Shown one piece after another: positions 1-12,053 of a stretch of 64,000 nucleotides of DNA. This DNA comes from Tubulanus polymorphus (taxonomy: Eukaryota; Nemertea; Palaeonemertea; Tubulaniformes; Tubulanidae): positions 1,290,631-1,354,630 of the forward strand of contig NC_134033.1 in assembly GCF_964204645.1 (NCBI RefSeq). Direction: 5' to 3'. Positions within the stretch are counted from its first letter, which is position 1. The number at the start of each line of letters is the position of its first letter. A model generated the notes under the pieces. It was not told where the DNA came from. It worked only from the letters and a program-made list of their open reading frames with translations, and searched no databases. The position numbers and the translations under genes are program-made.

Positions 1-597
1 GTAGAGAGTTTGTAATCTGTAAACCTGATAGAAGCAGCCGGTAGAGAGTTTGTAATCCGCGAATTGCCGTTTCATTTCGGATGAAAATTCAATACAACTT
101 TTGCCGAAGAATTCTAACCATATTGTGTTTAGTATGCGTGCCAGGGTATAGGTTCCGCAGGCACCATTTTGATTAATGGTTATCCGATGTAATTATTCTG
201 TTGGCGGCAGAGGAGTAGGAAGTATCTCCGTTGATCGCGACACATTTTATGCTATGCTTAGTTTAGCATCGAAAACCAACCGATGGATATTCTGCTGTTT
301 GCGACTGATACTAAAACTTTAGGATTTACGCGAATTTTCAGAAAACAAAAACTAAATTGTTCTCGCGATATAGACGCCTTATTAACGTTTAAGAAACTCA
401 ATGAAACAATAACTATAAATTCTGTTTCTTGACATTTCACGAAGAGGTTTTCTACCCATCTTCGATGCAAAATGGAGTTTGCAAGTTTGAATTCTTGAAT
501 TGTTTCTTGGGCGCCTCTAAGGCCGGTTTAAAACCTCTTTGTTGGCCGGATTTAAGTTGAAAGGTTGGTTTTAAAAATGCGTACTTTATCTTTTCAG
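1..597. other. Upstream intron end, no gene seen
   Basis: The first 60 bases hold two copies of a roughly 41-bp segment (GGTAGAGAGTTTGTAATC at 1 and 41). They resemble the 60-bp units at 58.2 kb, sharing CAGCCGGTAGA and GTTTGTA, but too briefly to prove kinship. The rest is unremarkable up to the splice acceptor at 597. Confidence 0.4.
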
Positions 598-640
598 ATC
601 TGATTTAGAATCGGTGAAAGTATAGGAATTCGTGATAACG
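598..640 (+). other. 5' UTR part of first coding exon of neuroligin-like gene
   Basis: A pyrimidine-rich stretch ending TTTTCAG (acceptor AG at 596-597) precedes the ATG at 641. The exon therefore probably begins at 598 with 43 nt of 5' UTR, and at least one non-coding exon should lie upstream of the window. An in-frame GTG at 632 lies ahead of the ATG but is not a usual animal start. The context around 641 has A at -3 and G at +4, a good Kozak match. The acceptor is a sequence prediction only; transcription could instead start nearby. Confidence 0.55.
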
Positions 641-1094
641 ATGGCGTTCGGTTGTGCGCAGGGTTTTTACACGTGGAATAAAGCCTTTACGTTACTGCTT
701 TTGGCGTGGTTTGTCGACGACGCCAGGGGGCGCGTCTACCCGAGACAGACGAGCGATACGGTGATTCAGACTCGATACGGAAAACTGAAAGGTCTACTCG
801 TCGAAATTCCGAACAAAAAACTGAAACCGGTCGAAGTGTACATGGGATTACAGTACGCGTCGGTACTCGGAGGGGATTTACGATTCATGCCGCCCACGAA
901 TCCGATGGAAAAGTGGGACGGCATGCGAGTGGCGGTCGCGCACCGGCCCGTCTGCCCGCAGAAGATACCCACGGACGACGAGCTCGAACGCACGATGCCC
1001 AAAGGCCGAATCGATCACATCAAACGAATTATTCCGTTTATTAGGGATCAGAGCGAGGAGTGTTTGAATCTGAATATCTACGTGCCTGCGAAAG
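641..1094 (+). CDS. Neuroligin-like protein, first coding exon (N-terminus)
   Basis: This exon encodes about 151 residues plus one base (phase 1). Residues 1-30 form a probable signal peptide with a hydrophobic core near residues 15-25 (FTLLLLAWFV). The carboxylesterase-like ectodomain then begins, with RYGKLKGL near residue 45, a YMGLQYA segment, RFMPP, KWDG, RPVCPQK (Cys105), DQSEECLNLNIYVP (Cys141) and AK at the end. The two cysteines match the first conserved disulfide of the alpha/beta-hydrolase cholinesterase-like family. Neuroligins are single-pass postsynaptic adhesion proteins that bind neurexins and have lost esterase catalysis. The donor AAAG|GTAAGA lies at 1094/1095; translation past it runs into low-quality intron sequence, so the donor is convincing. 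It joins in frame to 61138. The match is by family recognition; other cholinesterase-like adhesion molecules (gliotactin, neurotactin) are less likely given the downstream exon. Confidence 0.88.
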
Positions 1095-1109
1095 GTAAGA
1101 CACATTATT

Positions 1110-1970
1110 TCATGATGATATTTCTATGCATCTTTTTGTCACTTTTTATTGAAAGTTTAGCTTTGATTTGCTCGAATAAAAAGAAAACGTGACAGGAAAT
1201 AGTATTTGTCACCGTTCCCCCGGGACCGGTTAGGTAGAGATTTCACAAAAAAACCCATTTCAAGTCGTTTTGCCCATAGCGATGCGTTTAGGATTTTGGC
1301 TGTATAGAAAGTACAGTGTGATAGGTTATCGAGGGCTTATTCTGGGTTAGTTTGCCAATTTCCATGGTAAAATGCAGATATATGCAGATAGAAATCTGGC
1401 GTTAGGCAAGGAGTATGGATGACAGTCAATCGATTTTAGTAATATGGAGACTGGTTCCGGTACGACGTCTGGTCGAAATGTTGCCGTGACCTTGACTTGA
1501 TTTTTGCATCGAATCCAAAAAACTCCGGTGGTGTAACGTGTCGCTATGACGTCACCGGTTTAAGACCGACTGCCCAATCAGCGGGCGTCGATATCGCGCA
1601 GTCGCCGTCGCTGTAATTAAATAGACGAGGTGTCCGGTTTTTTATGTGTACCGGAACCGGACGTGACGTGAATAAAGCGACATTGAGAACGGCAGAAGAT
1701 AAACGGATTTATTCGTAATTCCTGCAGTCTTTCTTAACAACATTACTCGCTGGTTCCCTTTCCGTTCTACTACGTCACCGATCTATTGTCAGAGTGCAAA
1801 TAAAAAAAGGTCTGTGCCGAAGATAATATATTGAGTTAATAAATAAATATCTTACTTATCAGACATGATACAATGCAATATAGGTTCTTGAAAAATGAAA
1901 AAGTTTAAGCCCAAAACGGTTAAGTTTGAATTGTTGTCCTCATTGAAAACATGAAGTAATCAATGGCAAT
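1110..1970. other. Intronic DNA, nothing recognised
   Basis: No open frame, tandem repeat or palindrome that I can support. It includes a short GC-richer patch around 1490-1700 with several TGACG words. Confidence 0.4.
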
Positions 1971-1976
1971 TATACA

Positions 1977-2080
1977 CCAGTTCCACAGTTGTGAGTTAAG
2001 ATTTGGCGCCGAGTTAACTCATCGAAAATGAACTGATTTTTAACTCAAGAGTTATCTCTAACTCACAACTGTGGAACTGG
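1977..2080. mobile_element. Palindromic element of the CCAGTTCCACAGTT family
   Basis: The left arm CCAGTTCCACAGTTGTGAGT (1977-1996) is the exact reverse complement of the right arm ending at 2080, giving a 104-bp foldback with a GAGTTAACTC-containing middle. No clear target-site duplication is visible. A diverged relative lies at 20212-20310. The arm motif also forms the core of several tandem arrays in this intron. Confidence 0.6.
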
Positions 2081-2717
2081 ATCAAAAGTTTGAGTAGGGT
2101 TTTTTTTGTAAGGTCTAACTGTGCAATACTGGGTTCCACCAGAATATAGTAACTTTATTCTTTGAAGATTTGTGACCGTAAAACCTACGTTCTTGCGGAT
2201 AACTATTTATTCTCTGTACGCAACTCGGATCCGCTCGGCAGTTCGTAGAGGCAGCTTCATTCATACTGTCGCGAAATTGAATTAGTTGATGCGCTGATGA
2301 GCGATTGGTGAACTGAGACAAGAGACTGGAGGTAGAAGGCATCACTTTTCCCGACGCTGACTTCATCTGACTTCATCTGTTCCATCGACAAACGGTAGTA
2401 GTAGTAGGTTGCGCGCGCGCGTCAGTCGATAAAACTGTACCTGGTAGAAAATACGCGTTGATGATACAATATTGACCGTTATTTTTGAATTGATTTGACG
2501 TGTAGGATATTCGTGTGTGTAGTCATTAGCAGCGCAGACGAACAATCTAATTGATTACTTGTAAGAAATAGATGACAACCACCCGAGTAGGATCTCTTAC
2601 TGTTCGAGTAGTTTGCTAGATAGATTACCTTAACAAAAGTCAATACAAAAATGTATTTTGTTTTCCCTCTTGACAAATTACACGGATTGTGGAAGGGATC
2701 TAGACTATTGCCGTTTG

Positions 2718-3728
2718 TGTGGGTAGAATCTTACCGGTCTCAACCGCAGTAAGAGACAGAGTCTACTGTATTTCACAAACTCTTACTCTGTATTTGACAC
2801 CAACTCGGGGTAGAATTTTACCGGTCTCAACTTTACCGCAGTAAGAGACAGAGTCTACTGTATCTCACAAACTCTTACTCAGTATTTGACACCAACTCGG
2901 GGTAGAATCTTACCGGTCTCAACCGCAGTAAGAGACAGAGTCTACTGTATTTCACAAACTCTTACTCTGTATTTGACACCAACTCGGGGTAGAATTTTAC
3001 CGGTCTCAACTTTACCGCAGTAAGAGACAGAGTCTACTGTATCTCACAAACTCTTACTCAGTATTTGACACCAACTCGGGGTAGAATCTTACCGGTCTCA
3101 ACCGCAGTAAGAGACAGAGTCTACTGTATTTCACAAACTCTTACTCTGTATTTGACACCAACTCGGGGTAGAATTTTACCGGTCTCAACTTTACCGCAGT
3201 AAGAGACAGAGTCTACTGTATCTCACAAACTCTTACTCAGTATTTGACACCAACTCGGGTAGAATCTTACCAGTCTCAACTTTACCGCAGTAAGAGACAG
3301 AGTCTACTGTATTTCACAAACTCTTACTCAGTATTTGACAACAACTCTGGGTAGAATTTTACCAGTCTCAACTTTACCGCAGTAAGAGACAGAGTCTACT
3401 GTATTTCACAAACTCTTACTCGGTATTTGACACCAACTCGGGGTAGTATTTTACCGGTCTCAACTTTACCGCAGTAAGAGACAGAGTCTACTGTATTTCA
3501 CAAACTCTTACTCAGTATTTGACAACAACTCGGGGTAGAATTTTACCGGTCTCAACTTTACCGCAGTAAGAGACAGAGTCTACTGTATTTCACAAACTCT
3601 TACTCAGTATTTGACACCAACTCGGGGTAGAATTTTACCAGTCTCAACTTTACCGCAGTAAGAGACAGAGTCTACTGTATTTCACAAACTCTTACTCGGT
3701 ATTTGACACCAACTCGGGGTAGTATTTT
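2718..3728 (+). repeat. 92-bp satellite array 1, about 11 units
   Basis: Units run from GGGGTAGAATTTTACCGG through CGCAGTAAGAGACAGAGTC to GTATTTGACACCAACTC. The first six units alternate between an 87-bp form (lacking TTTAC before CGCAG) and a 92-bp form, making three nearly identical 179-bp dimers starting at 2723, 2902 and 3081. Later units are all of the 92-bp form with scattered changes. AGTAAGAG and CTCTTACT inside each unit are inverted and could pair. The array ends in a truncated unit at about 3725. Confidence 0.92.
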
Positions 3729-3787
3729 TTGGCAGCAGGCCTGTATAGGTCTCAACGCTGACCGGGTATCTGATCCCAACTCGACGA

Positions 3788-4186
3788 TTGGGCAGAGATT
3801 TATCTAAACTTAACGAAGCAAATCTCTCGTTCGCGATGAGATTGATGAATAACCATTTCGAATCTCTCGGAGACGGACTCAAAAATCATAACTGCATCAA
3901 AGTACTGGAACTATATCGAGTTAACGCTGGTGACTTGATTGATGTCGCAAGCTCTGTCGATGACCCGTACACTATTAGCGCTATGTACGCTTTGACAAGT
4001 CCGGTTAATCTTACGTCAAACGTCGAGAAAATGGACGTTACTCAATGTCACTTTTCTGCAGCGACAGCAGCAGTAGCAGCAGCGGCGGCAGCAGCAGCAG
4101 CAGTAGCAGCGGCGGCAGCAGCAGCAGCAGCAAGGAGAAAAAACAGCCGCCCTTGTCAGCGGCTATTGCAGAGCTACTGTGCGTAG
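3788..4186 (+). pseudogene. Possible LRR-like coding remnant fused to a CAG-encoded Ala tract
   Basis: The frame is open for about 132 codons but begins with TTG, not ATG; the first ATG is 17 codons in. Two stretches resemble leucine-rich repeats of the NLR or ribonuclease-inhibitor type: SLGDGLKNHNCIKVLEL and, about 45 residues on, NVEKMDVTQCHFS. The last third is a poly-Ala run produced by GCA/GCG repeats. It directly follows satellite array 1. It may be a decayed exon, part of a mobile element, or chance. No splice signals or start support a functional gene. Confidence 0.22.
4055..4135 (+). repeat. CAG/GCN trinucleotide tract
   Basis: Interrupted GCA, GCG and GTA triplets, about 80 bp long. 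This tract generates the Ala run of the adjoining open frame. Confidence 0.85.
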
Positions 4187-4529
4187 AGAATAGTACATGT
4201 ATAAGACTCGATATCAGTAATTGAATTAGTGATCGGAGCTCGGTCAAAGCGAAGTTAACGTCATTTTCCCCTCAGCAGCAGCCCTACACACGTGTAAAGA
4301 TAAATACAGCATCTCTTCATCTAGGCGGTTAAATGCCACTGGAACGACATTTTGTTGAGAGCGTCTGTCAACGCCGCAAACACATCTCACACGTCGCTAT
4401 ATCATAACGATGTGAAAAATAATGTTTAATATTTTTGTTTCGCGTCGAATTCTCGTCAGTTTACATACATACAGAATTGGCAATTAAGATTATGTATAGA
4501 CGTAGAAATATACTGAGCTATTTATACAA

Positions 4530-4665
4530 CATTTCTATTAGAAATGTGAACTTAAACATAGACAAATAAAACACTTCAATTATTCTATTAGAAATGTGAA
4601 TGTAGATAAAGACTTAAAAAAACATTTCAATACTTTTTTTTATATATAAGAAATGTGAGTTTAAG
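4530..4665 (+). repeat. Short degenerate tandem repeat, about 3 units
   Basis: The word AGAAATGTGA recurs three times, followed by an A-rich stretch with CACTTCAAT or CATTTCAAT. The unit is roughly 60-65 bp and diverged. Confidence 0.55.
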
Positions 4666-4669
4666 GATC

Positions 4670-6440
4670 ATCTGGTAGAAGGGACTTCCGATCTCGGATG
4701 CATTTGGGCAATGAATTCCCTGAAGCAGGAATTGTGCGCAGGTTTTAAACCATTTTTTTGAATTATAAGAATTTCTTCTTCGTGATTGGGCTCTTGACCA
4801 ATTACTTGTCCGAATCTGGAGCGTCGACGGAGGCGGATCCAGAGGCCAATTTTGGAAGGACTAGTCACATATTTGTCGTCCAAAAGGCAATATTATTAGG
4901 CATACATTTGAAAAAGGGACATTCACGGTGATAACTTGCACGCAAAAGACTCGTACAAGTTACATAAGTCCTCCCTGGACCCGTCAGTGGTCGGAAGAAA
5001 ACCAGTCGTTACAGATCAGCTGGTAAAATCCATCTATCTCCATGTTGGTAGCAATTACAATAAATGATGTTGGTTTTAAAAGTCCTGTGATATATATATC
5101 CGCGCGCGTTTTGCAGGATCGTAAAATTGACACTAAATCTGTTAGTGCGACATGTGAAATATAAGTTCTGACTTGTGTGACGTCATAATGCTCTAGATGT
5201 TTCGGTCGTAAACGCCGGATAATGGTTAAACGATGATGAATCTCTCGACCCGTGCAAGGAAGCCAACCCGCTGGGTCAGGATCTGCGCTCAAAAGTGTCA
5301 GGGAGACCAAGGTGACGGATAATACTAAATAGGCCTATGCGGGAAACAAGGTTATGACCCAAGTGATCAAAATAGAAATCGTACTTCTGTTCGACGGGAT
5401 GCTCGATTAGAAATGATCGCCTTGGGATTTTATAGAAGCGAGGCGAAACGAAATGTGTGATCATCAATTTACGTGGCCAGGCCTGTGTAGTCTGCGAGAT
5501 CGTGGGTCGATACGGCTAACGGACCTTCCACGGACCACTCACGGCGTGATGTATAAATACTGTGACCAAATAACGGTCACTTTTTGATTGTTTATCAAAC
5601 CGTTGAACGAATAGTGTCGGAACCTATTGAATCTATACCCAATATCACTGATAAAAAAACAGTTCTCCTAATTCGACCAATCATCCTAATATCTGTGTTC
5701 TTCGATTTCCGATTTCAAAATCAAACGCCGTGTTTAGTTACCGGCAGGTGTTTGTGTGTGTGTGTGTGACTAGTGGGTTTGTACGAGAGACTACCACGAA
5801 ATCAATTAACGTATGAAATAAGATTGTCAATCATCTGATTTTCAAATGTATATAACAGAACTCCGTTGTTGCTCCGCTGGTGTATCGTAACCGCACGCCT
5901 AACAGAAGGTGTTTCACGGTGACGGTGCGGATATATGTTTAACGGCTCGATGTTAAATCTTCTCGATGCGATGCGACTCGACGCAGGAAATTAATTGTCA
6001 CTGCTGCTGCTGCTGCTGCTGCTGGTGGTATGCGGTTTGTAGATGTTAGTGATACTGAGTACAGCTACCAGCCATCCATAGTAATTGTGGCTTCGTCCAT
6101 TCTCTGAGGATTGTGACTGAATGTCGGGAGAGCTTTCTAGATATTTCGGAATCTTTGTGCTTAGAATGGGGGAGGGGGGGGGGGCATTTAGGAGTCGAAC
6201 TCACAGGAAGTAGCCACCTTGTTTAGCAGTGGCGGATTTCCCAGAAATTTTGGATCGACCTTTTTAGCGCATTGTGTCTTGAAATATTTGTTTTGTTCCC
6301 CTGTGAAAGACAAGAGGTCTCACGTATAGAATTCAATGTTCTCACGACAAATACCTTTTGAGAGATATGAGAAACTCCAGAAACTCGAGGAACTTCAGGA
6401 TGCCCAGAACTCCAGGGGCTGGCTGGTTGCGCAGTTGTGT
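4670..6440. other. Intronic DNA, no gene recognised
   Basis: It holds a palindromic TGACGTCA at about 5178, a short TG run near 5750-5768, a CTG run at 6001-6024 and a G run at 6172-6184. Short open frames here show no family resemblance. Confidence 0.35.
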
Positions 6441-6552
6441 CCAAAAGTGGACTTAGATCTTAAGATTGGTCTTAAGTTGTTAGATTTGCTATAGAACTAA
6501 GTTGGTCTAAGACCGGTTTTAACTCTTAGCCGTGACTATGCAACCGACCACA
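6433..6552 (+). repeat. Dispersed element containing the 47-bp TTAGATTGG module
   Basis: It starts with CCAAAAGTGGACTTAGATCT, continues through GGTCTTAAGTTGTTAGAT and CTATAGAACTAAGTTGGTC, and ends near CCGTGACTATGCAACCGACC. The same order of parts is seen at 23005-23170, 27228-27360 and 38290-38470, marking an interspersed element about 120-160 bp long. Confidence 0.6.
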
Positions 6553-6559
6553 GGAAGTC

Positions 6560-8250
6560 CAGGAAGCTATCTTCATCGAAATTGGTATCATTGTTCTCTG
6601 CAATAACATCTTCAAATACTCGATACGCCTGCATCCAATCGTTACAATATTCATTTTTCCTGGTACCAGCGCAATATATGTATAGCCCACAATTAGGGTA
6701 ACTGGGGATTCGATTCTGTGAACCGCGAGATGAAAATAATATACAGCATCTTATATCGTTGGCGTGGTCGTCAGTTGATGGATATAGTTTGTATTATCAT
6801 TAACAAACCGCAAGCATATACCACAATACAATCGCCAGCATACCATAGAACGCTAGATCTCATTCATATCGTCTGCCAACGACTGGCAACTGGTCCCGCG
6901 AGGGCGTCGTCCATTTTTCACGTCATTCTTAGTCCGATTTTCCTATATAAAAATATAATAAGCCATTCTCCGGATATTGTATGTATTATATATATGTAAT
7001 GACATATTGGCTCCGATGTTGACACGAGATGTCGCCAGAATGTTAACATGGAGTACGATTCTGTTTGTACGAATAGGGCATAAATTGTGTCGTATTTTTT
7101 TTTTCGACGACGCTGTTCTGTGTGGAATTCTAATGACGAAGATTTGCTCCAGTTTTTGTTAAATGACTCCGTTGTCTGATGGTACTCGGACATAGCTCTG
7201 CAGTCGCGAGTTGGATGTTTACAGTTGGATTTAGTTCATCTTTTGGTTATTTCGATCGCTTTTAAGTTGTCGAGTTTTGAATTCGGTGTATTTTCAATCG
7301 TTCGACTCAAGATAAGCGAAGTCCGATCAGAACTGCGAAAAGCGAGGCCTTTATTTCCGAGAAAGGGGTAAAACCAAATCCTCACGGTTCTTTGCGAAAC
7401 ACAAAACCAAAAAACGTACACGAGGCCAAAATTCGGCTTAGTTATCCCGTAAGACCATCTATGACCAAGCTAAAATTAAAATACTTCTAGATATCCTTTC
7501 GTTCCAAGTTCTAGATTTTTTAACATTTTTTTTTCAGGAAAATAAACCGTTCTAGGGGTAACCCGTAAAATCACATGCTAATTCGGACTTCTTTCATTTG
7601 GAAGATCTGCGCGTACTAATTAACCTCGTGTCAGTACGGTAGGTGTGAACAGGCTCGACCGACACACCTGTTGCATATCCATACGCGCAATCCCACGTAC
7701 TATTTCTTTAACCCGGTCGGTCTCGATGTTACGTTACAGATATGATGTATTGGTTAGAATATACACACATATATATTTGTTTGTCGAGGAGAGACAGAAG
7801 AGACGGAGTACTGATGTCCAATTAACCCGAAACGGCCGAGAACGGCGTCTGTCTTCGTTTCACACGGCAATTATCATCTTGCTGATAGACGGTTATTGGG
7901 TCTTCGGCGGCAGACGACAGCAGATAATTACCAGCACCGCCGCATCATCGTGCGCACTAAATAAACTACCTTCCTCTCTATCCGCCGGAGTTTTCTTGTC
8001 GTATCAATTAACCGCCATTTTGTCACCTTTCCGTGCGTACATCGTTAACCGAGAAATGACGAAGTCGCTTCTGTTTTACGATTCTATCCATATCGAGACT
8101 CGTTGGGAGAGAGAGACCCGTTTCTACATTTAGTTTTGTCAGTTTGAATTTGTGGTTGTTGTTTTTTATCTTGTTCTACGTCGTTAAGATCTTGGTTTCC
8201 ACAACTGTGTCTCTATTTGATTGTTCATATTTAACCACACGACGTATTTT
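6560..8250. other. Intronic DNA, nothing firmly recognised
   Basis: A 162-codon open frame at 7645-8133 (+) begins with a non-ATG codon, has no recognisable domain and no splice context. I treat it as chance. No repeats stand out. Confidence 0.35.
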
Positions 8251-8252
8251 CC

Positions 8253-8497
8253 GTAGTGTGAACGCAGATTCGGCGCTTAGCTAGCCGCGTATTCACATCC
8301 TCGTAGTACAATACACTTAGCACTAGTTACACTGCCCTCTATCGGCACACCGGGTGACTACTATACTGAGCTTACTAAGCGCCGAATCGCCGACTCTTAG
8401 TTTGAACGTAACTGGCTGTATAAGCGCCGTATTTTGGTGAATTCGGCACCAGCTAAGAACTATACTTCGTAAGCGCCGAGAATCAGTGTTAACGCGT
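8253..8497. mobile_element. Possible MITE with GGCGCTTA-bearing inverted ends
   Basis: The left end carries GTGTGAACGCAGATTC then GGCGCTTA; the right end, read in reverse, carries AACACTGATTCTCGGCGCTTA. An additional inverted copy lies near 8374-8410. The arms are imperfect and no target duplication was found, so this is a tentative call. Confidence 0.4.
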
Positions 8498-8786
8498 CTT
8501 ATATGTAAATTATGTATTTATATGTGTCCATATCTTATTACATTACGATATGATATATGATATGATATGAGGCGGACAAAAAGTTTCGTGACAATCTTTC
8601 AAATTTTTGTCTCCGTTGCCATTAGTTACATCAATATTTCAATGGAGGCATTTCATCGTATCTTTCCTTTAAAAGTCTCGTCTCAGGAAAAGACCCCTCC
8701 ACCCCGGCTCAAAAATATCCGACTGGAATGTGGAACTGGATCCGGTTACTCAAAAGATGGTTCCTTCCGATGAATGCCGTGGTAGA

Positions 8787-8971
8787 ATATACTTTTAATT
8801 ATCATTATATCAACTATCAAATGGTTAACTTTAACCGACTTTTGAGCAACTGCAGCCCGAACTGTGTCCAGTTACTGTGAACTGGGTCCAGTAAATATGG
8901 CTGCAGTTGCTCAAAAGTTGGTTATAGAATTAGCTATTGGATAGTTGACATTGAGACAATTAAAGGTATAT
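8787..8971. mobile_element. Foldback element with about 70-bp imperfect inverted arms
   Basis: The arm 8787-8860 (ATATACTTTTAATT ... GAGCAACTGCAG) matches the reverse complement of 8902-8971 (ATATACCTTTAATT ... GAGCAACTGCAG) with scattered changes. The short spacer contains GTCCAGTTACTGTGAACTGG, itself palindromic. No coding capacity, as expected of a MITE or foldback. Confidence 0.7.
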
Positions 8972-9011
8972 TTTAGCGACGAATAGTGAATCACATTATA
9001 ACCAAGGTATT

Positions 9012-9190
9012 CGTGAGGCAGTGGCCGAGTGGTTTAAGCCACCGGTCACTGGTCACATCGATCCAGGTTTTCAAACGCTGGTGGCGACAGAGTTTCTTGG
9101 TCGAAGGTTCTTCTCCGGTCTCTACTCCATTGGGAAAAAGAAACATCGAACCCGCTTATAATGCCCTGCGTGGCGCTTAGCGGGTTGAGG
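9012..9190 (+). mobile_element. Possible tRNA-derived SINE fragment
   Basis: GGCAGTGGCCGAGTGGTTTA matches the D-arm/box A region of Leu/Ser-type tRNAs. The expected box B is degenerate. The tail contains CGCTTATAATGCCCTGCG and TGGCGCTTAGCGGGTTGAGG; a similar TTATAATG...GGATGGCGCT tail occurs at 41618-41640, which suggests interspersed copies. Confidence 0.4.
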
Positions 9191-9714
9191 GTGTTTAATA
9201 ATAATCAGGCAGTTATCTTAATCCAACTTTTGTGAGCAACTGGTCCCACATCTTTGGAAATCAACAGTTTTTATAACTGTGGAATCAGATCCTAAAATTC
9301 ATGACAGTGACAGTAGAAATCGATGCGTACGTTTCCCGGCAGTTTCACTCCGACACGCCTATTTCCGTTTCTCGTCCGGCAGCCGGCTGTGGCCATAACG
9401 TGACCGATCGTCTGTTACTAATCTCGTATAAACTCGACTGTTGTACGTCCGCTGAATACAACTACACAAATCCGCGTCTGTAGCCGCCTCGTTATGGGAT
9501 TATAATCGTTATTGTGAGATGGATAGGTTCGTCATCTGTGACTGACGTGCGTCGTCAACTCGTCGACAACTCGACGCGTCGCACGCGAAATCCAAATCAC
9601 TGTACGATTTTATTATCTAATTGTTTCTGCTACTTTCTTCTCGCTGTCAATTTTAAATGTCAATATGTTGACTCAATAGTGATTTGATTTCTTTTAGTCA
9701 ATGGTAGAAATCAA

Positions 9715-9950
9715 TATTTGTCGGCAAGATTTCTATTTGACAGTTCTTGTTGCAAGATATCTATCTCCATTCACTGTTCCTTGTGTCAGATTTCTATTTA
9801 ACTGTTTTTGGTTGCAAGGTCTCCAGTTGACTGTTCCTGGTTGCAAGGTCTCTATTTGACTGTTCCTGGTTGCAAGATCTCCATTTCACTGATCTTGGAC
9901 AAGATTTCCATTTGACTGTTCTTCGGCAGGATCTCCATCTAACTGTTTTA
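9715..9950 (+). repeat. Degenerate minisatellite, about 30-bp unit
   Basis: Units follow the pattern CAAGATCTCCATTTGACTGT followed by TCCTGGTTG, repeated about seven times with much divergence. Confidence 0.7.
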
Positions 9951-10454
9951 CCACAAGCCCATCTGCAACTAGCCTGTCTCTGTCTCTAGTCCACTAGTCA
10001 CCCTCGGTCAAATAGTCTAGACATCATTATCAGAAATATCAGAATTCATATATTTCGACAATTGATTAACGTTTCGAATTAGCGGCGAATAGTGAATCGG
10101 GGTTGGCGTCTAAACGTATCACGGCGGTGGTGTGTGGTGCCGTACCAACAGTATATAGCTGAAACCACATTAAACCCTCTCTCGTCGATGTTACAAATTA
10201 AACCGTAGATATCATGACGTCTCTAGTCATTGATGTCGCATTCATCCGTTAATGGTTTCAACTCGTCGTTGTTGGTTTTGAGTAGTCATCAATCTATCTC
10301 GTCGATCGATACTATCGATATTTAATCTGTATCTACACACAGTATTTATATACGAGTGGCTTTGAAATATCGTTACCAGTCATTCAACGCAACCAGCCCG
10401 GTGTGAGAACTAGACGTATTTCAACTTCGAAATCGAAATCTATAACGCAGTAAA

Positions 10455-10880
10455 TTCTGCTCAAATAGAGATTTCTCCGACTTGAGATTGATATTTGAGT
10501 TGGATGATACAGTAGACTCCGCTCAAGTCGGATCTTTTGACTTGAGAGTGATATCTGAGTCGAATGGTACAGTAGACACCGCTCAAATCTGATCTTTTGA
10601 CTTGAGAGTGATATCTGAGTTGGATGATACAGTAGACTCCACTCAAGTCTGATCTTTTGACTTTAGAGTGATATCTGAGTCGGATGGTACAGTAGACTCC
10701 GCTCAAATCGGATCTTTTGACTTGAGAGTGATATTTGAGTTGGATGGTACAGTAGACTCCACTTAAGTCGGATCTTTCGACTTGAGAGTGATATTATGAG
10801 TTGGACGGTACAGTAGACACCGCTCAAATCTGATCTTTTGACTTGAGAGTGATATTTGAGTTGGATGGTACAGTAGACTT
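10455..10880 (+). repeat. 60-bp tandem repeat, about 7 units
   Basis: Each unit carries GATCTTTTGACTTGAGAGTG, ATATCTGAGTTGGATG and GTACAGTAGACTCCGCTCAA. Periodicity is exactly 60 bp over most of the array, so a minus-strand frame stays open as a 20-residue repeat, but it is most likely non-coding. Confidence 0.92.
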
Positions 10881-10899
10881 CACTATTGTTAGAGATCTT

Positions 10900-12050
10900 T
10901 AGGACAATGTCCGGACTTGTATTAATAATGGTCGCTGATATTTCTATTTTTAATGGCTCTTGACGTCGACGCTGATTTCACACAGAATCAATAAACGATA
11001 TAAAATATCTATGTTAAAGGTAACTGAAGACCTACTCTTGTTACTCTGGTAGAGATGACAGCATGGATATTGCCTCCCTCCCTTTTTCTCCCTTTCACTG
11101 ATTACTCTGCCCCCGACTGAGGAGACAATGTGTCATGACGTGCCAGTTTAATTACACAACTATCTCCTGCCGCGTGTGAAACTATTTCAGCTGTGATGAT
11201 AACGTGTTTTTTTCGAATGTCTGGCTCCGGAGAGTTTCTCGTTCAGCGGTTCCTGTCTGGCGCGCTTCCGCTCCGTGTATGGCTCCACACGATGCCAGAC
11301 CTAACGAACCCATAGCATTGCCGATTCACCGGAGCACTCCGTCTTCGGTAACTACTCGTAACCAGTTATATTCTAGACTGGTCGCCTGTCCAATTCTGCG
11401 CCACCTGCATTCGCAGTCAGAATTTCAGTCGCAATCTTACTGAAGGTAGACCCCGGCAACCAGACTAGTTATTTTCACGTTCACGCGTTAACGTAGTGGT
11501 GGTATTCACCGCGAGCAGGTTCGAGTCCCGACGATCCGGCCGATATTCTCGATAAACTGTTTTTCGAAGCCGGATGGGTTTATTCGTGGTATGATATACG
11601 CGATGTCCGCTACACCATCAAGTAAACACTATTCGCCGGTCAGTCATTCCGTGCCGTATATGTTATCCGATCCCCCGTTCGGCGGTGACGAGGAGACATT
11701 CCCCGCTTGCGTGCGCATTGTTATTTTCAAGCACTGGACACTCAGTCATACCTGCGAGTGGAGGGGGGTAGTTTGACTAATGGCGGCACTTCTAGAAGAG
11801 GTTCGTACTTAGATACGTGTTTTGTGGCGGTCGGAATCGAGACGTCCTCTAAACTAGTTGAAGACTCTGATAGCGGCTCCACGCGTCCTCGAGATGGAGA
11901 GAAAGAGAGTCTCGGCGCGTTCCAGTGGTTGCTTCGCCAAGTTCTGTTTGCACTGAATGCCTGAATCGGGGATTCAGTTATTAGAGGTTTTCAGCTTAAG
12001 AAGTGTACATGTATATATACATGTTCATCTAACGAGCTACAATACAGAGC
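10900..12050. other. Intronic DNA with a weak tRNA-like box B
   Basis: Around 11490-11535 a GTAGTGGTGGTATTC then GGTTCGAGTCC spacing resembles boxes A and B of a tRNA, but no acceptor stem is evident. Nothing else is recognisable. Confidence 0.35.
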
Positions 12051-12053
12051 AAT

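Noticed and set aside
632-640. Upstream GTG start for the neuroligin exon
   Set aside because: The ATG at 641 has a better context and animals rarely initiate at GTG; the signal peptide is complete from 641.
7645-8133. 162-codon open frame as a nested gene
   Set aside because: It lacks an ATG at the start, has no recognisable domain, and no splice or promoter features.
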